From NCBI GenBank assembly GCA_964631125.1, contig CAZVYN010000005.1:1-64000 (forward strand): a DNA stretch of 64,000 bases, given 5' to 3'. Below the pieces are notes generated by a model that saw nothing but the letters and a program-made list of their open reading frames with translations, did not search any database and was not told where the DNA came from. Of the stretch, positions 62,325 to 64,000 are shown in pieces. Origin of the DNA: CAZVYN01 sp964631125. GTDB lineage: Bacteria; Eisenbacteria; RBG-16-71-46; CAIMUX01. The translations under genes and the position numbers were made by a program. Numbering within the stretch: position 1 is the first letter of the stretch; each line of letters starts with the position of its first letter.

Positions 62325-62777
62325 ATGTTCGGCAAGAACGCGGAAGCAGCGCCGGCAGGAGGAAAGCACACGCAGTCGATCCTGCAGGAGGGAGTCTTCC
62401 TGAGGGGCGAATTCGACGCGAAGGGTGACGTTCGGCTCGACGGGCGGCTCGACGGGAAGATCCGGGTATCGGAGCGACTCACCATCGGTGCGGCGGGAAG
62501 GCTCGAGGCCGACGTCGAAGCAGCTGAAGTGATCGTGATGGGAGAGGTGAAGGGAACGATCCGCGCGCAGCGCCGGCTGGAGATGCGAAAAGGCGCGAGA
62601 GTCACGGGCGATGTGTCCTGCCCGAATCTGATCGTCGAAGAGGGCGTCTTCTTCCAGGGTCATTCGAGCATGGGAGCGGTCGCTGCGGAGGGGCTGGAGG
62701 TCGTCGCCGGCGGGAAGCCCAGAGAGTCTCAAGCAAAGCCAGGCGACGGGGACGAGTTCAGGCACATGGTCCAGTAG
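62325..62777 (+). CDS. Bactofilin
   Basis: A 150-residue polymer-forming cytoskeletal protein: short disordered N-terminus, then the right-handed beta-helix core (GVFLRGEFDAKGDVRLDGRL, DGKIRVSERLTIGAAGRLEA, VIVMGEVKGTIRAQRRLEM) with about 18-residue turns. Bactofilins form non-polar filaments that position wall enzymes or ParAB complexes. ATG 62325 follows GGGAGGGG; ATG 62307 is a less likely start. Confidence 0.92.
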   Translation: MFGKNAEAAPAGGKHTQSILQEGVFLRGEFDAKGDVRLDGRLDGKIRVSERLTIGAAGRLEADVEAAEVIVMGEVKGTIRAQRRLEMRKGARVTGDVSCPNLIVEEGVFFQGHSSMGAVAAEGLEVVAGGKPRESQAKPGDGDEFRHMVQ

Positions 62778-63079
62778 TAAGTCCCGCGACCGCCCCGTCC
62801 AACGTTCCGTCGGAATGAGGAAAGCCTTCGCAATCGCCCTCGATACGTGTGGACAATCCAGTAACAACATGTCACGCAATGTTTTAGAGTGTCGATGACT
62901 TGTTGATATCGACAACCCGCGGGCTTGGGTGGAACCGCACCGCCACGGCCGCCCGAATCGGCTTTCTGTTTGACACGTCAAAAGTTGCAAGCCTAAGATC
63001 CGCCGCGGATTCCGGGGAGGACGCGACGTCCGAATCAGGAGTCTCTTCGCCGCTTGGGGTTGGAAAGGGAAGTCTCGGA
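62778..63079. other. Intergenic region with DnaA-box-like 9-mer and promoter
   Basis: About 300 bp between the bactofilin and a lipoprotein gene, locally AT-richer than its surroundings. TGTGGACAA at 62848-62856 is the reverse complement of the DnaA box at the dnaA start. A 7-bp hairpin lies at 62890-62896 / 62908-62914. The downstream gene's promoter is in the right half. No RNA gene is seen. Confidence 0.5.
62969..62999 (+). promoter_or_regulatory. Sigma-70-like promoter overlapped by a palindrome
   Basis: TTGACA (62970-62975) and TAAGAT (62994-62999) are 18 bp apart, a strong sigma-70 promoter, about 80 bp upstream of the lipoprotein gene. The -35 lies inside the palindrome TTTGAC-AC-GTCAAA (62969-62982), which could be an operator. 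Confidence 0.6.
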
Positions 63080-64000
63080 ATGCTTGTTTCGCGTCGAAGG
63101 GGTGTCGACAGAGTGGCCAAGAGTCCCGAGGGAAGGTGCAGAGTTCCAGTAGCACTGCTGTGGCATCCCTTGTCCTGGTTTGCGATGGTCCTGCCCGTGC
63201 TCCTGATCTCCCTGGGCGCTTGCTCAGAGGATGATCCACCGACTCCTCCCGACACTCAGCCTCCCGAAGTGCTCCTGGTCTATCCGACGCGCGACGTCGA
63301 CGACCCATTCACGGTCAGCGACTCTGTCGACGTTGTTGTCGTTGCGCGAGATCAATCCGGCATCTCTTCGGTTGAGATGTATTTCTCGCGCCCCGGCGAT
63401 CCGGCGAGAACATTGATCGGCCAGACAGCGAACTCGGTGGAACTGAGCGACCTGCCGGACAGCGTGGCCAAGGCGATCACGGTTCCTGACGGCTTCTCGC
63501 TCTACTCGGTGCGCTGGAGAACCGCAACGATCCGAAGCGGCTCGACTCCGCAGGTGCTCTCGGTCGCTCTCGATGCGAACGGCAATCGGGGTGTCTCGAG
63601 CGACCTCACGGTCTATGTCCTGAATCGCGGACAACGACTCGAGCCGCCGAGGGTGGATTTCATCATCTCGCCCCCGAATGGCTCATTCCATGACGAGTTT
63701 GCTTTCGACCCGACCGGGTTGACGTTCGACGAGAGCGAGATCAATACGCCGGAACAGATCCGCCTGCGATGGGACTTCAACGGCGACGCTCGACCCTCTG
63801 ACCCTGACGAGAGTCGCTGGGAAGTAAAGTGGTCCGATCGCGCGAACGCCTCCCAAGTGCAGCGCTATACGTACCAAGGCGCGGGGAGCTATATCGTCAA
63901 GGCCGAAGCCAGAAATACGTACTTGGAGAACGAGACATCGATTCGGCAGCGCTCGCTCATCGTCAGCGCGTCGGTCACGGATCCGGCGCCGCCGAACCCG
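63080..64000 (+). CDS. Hypothetical lipoprotein with Ig/PKD-like domains (partial, runs off the window)
   Basis: An open frame from ATG 63080 to the window end (307 codons, no stop). A basic N-terminus and hydrophobic segment end in a lipobox (LPVLLISLGAC). Then come a Pro/Asp-rich linker and Ig-like strands (PPEVLLVYPTRDVDDPFTVSDSVDVVVVA in part; RDQSGISSVEMYFS). A PKD-like unit follows (RLRWDFNGDARPSDPDESRW ... YTYQGAGSYIVKAEA). The function is unknown; probably a surface protein. GTG 63113 is a possible alternative start. Confidence 0.75.
   Translation, partial: MLVSRRRGVDRVAKSPEGRCRVPVALLWHPLSWFAMVLPVLLISLGACSEDDPPTPPDTQPPEVLLVYPTRDVDDPFTVSDSVDVVVVARDQSGISSVEMYFSRPGDPARTLIGQTANSVELSDLPDSVAKAITVPDGFSLYSVRWRTATIRSGSTPQVLSVALDANGNRGVSSDLTVYVLNRGQRLEPPRVDFIISPPNGSFHDEFAFDPTGLTFDESEINTPEQIRLRWDFNGDARPSDPDESRWEVKWSDRANASQVQRYTYQGAGSYIVKAEARNTYLENETSIRQRSLIVSASVTDPAPPNP

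Overview
This 64 kb window is GC-rich chromosomal DNA from a Gram-negative bacterium. It encodes a TonB-dependent outer-membrane receptor, many lipoprotein signal peptides, a Tat-exported superoxide dismutase, and several secreted proteins ending in a FlgD-like Ig / Bacteroidetes-type sorting tail. That tail in a high-GC genome with dispersed housekeeping genes suggests an uncultured FCB-related lineage such as Candidatus Eisenbacteria. This placement is an inference from gene content; no marker-gene comparison was possible.

Layout. 1-5.5 kb: end of an unidentified gene, a TauE/DUF1634 pair, a secreted PNGase F-like glycosidase, and an ECF sigma / FecR / beta-helix lipoprotein unit. 5.6-13 kb (minus strand): a CTP-synthase-like glutamine amidotransferase, an O6-alkylguanine methyltransferase, a sulfate ABC importer led by an Rrf2 regulator with four cysteines, and rpoN. 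13.3-14.6 kb: a probable selenoprotein, a thioredoxin-fold lipoprotein whose CxxC is encoded TGA-x-x-C. 14.6-18.6 kb: a TMTC-like membrane TPR protein and a secreted arginine-deiminase-like enzyme. 18.7-27 kb: an S4 protein and a four-gene envelope locus (beta-helix secreted protein, TonB receptor, two lipoproteins). 27-41.5 kb: YihY, SDR, SOD, DUF948, YtxH, START, two L,D-transpeptidases, a DUF4398 lipoprotein, an Na+/H+ antiporter-like protein, RDD and a BtuCDF-type importer.

41.5-64 kb holds the replication-origin neighbourhood. lemA, ileS, rex, gyrA, gyrB, dciA, dnaN and dnaA run leftwards. rpmH, rnpA, yidD, yidC, jag, rsmG, parA, parB, an M23 peptidase and a bactofilin run rightwards. 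The roughly 0.7 kb between dnaA and rpmH carries DnaA boxes and an AT-rich patch. Two parS-like palindromes lie before parA and inside parB, so replication initiation, segregation and cell-wall/cytoskeleton genes are packed together.

The strongest discovery candidate is the thioredoxin-fold gene at 13300-14610. It has two in-frame TGA codons, one at the redox-active position and one inside the lipoprotein signal peptide. Each is followed 17-18 nt later by a hairpin whose loop begins with G, as expected for a bacterial SECIS. No tRNA, rRNA, CRISPR array, transposase or integrase was seen.
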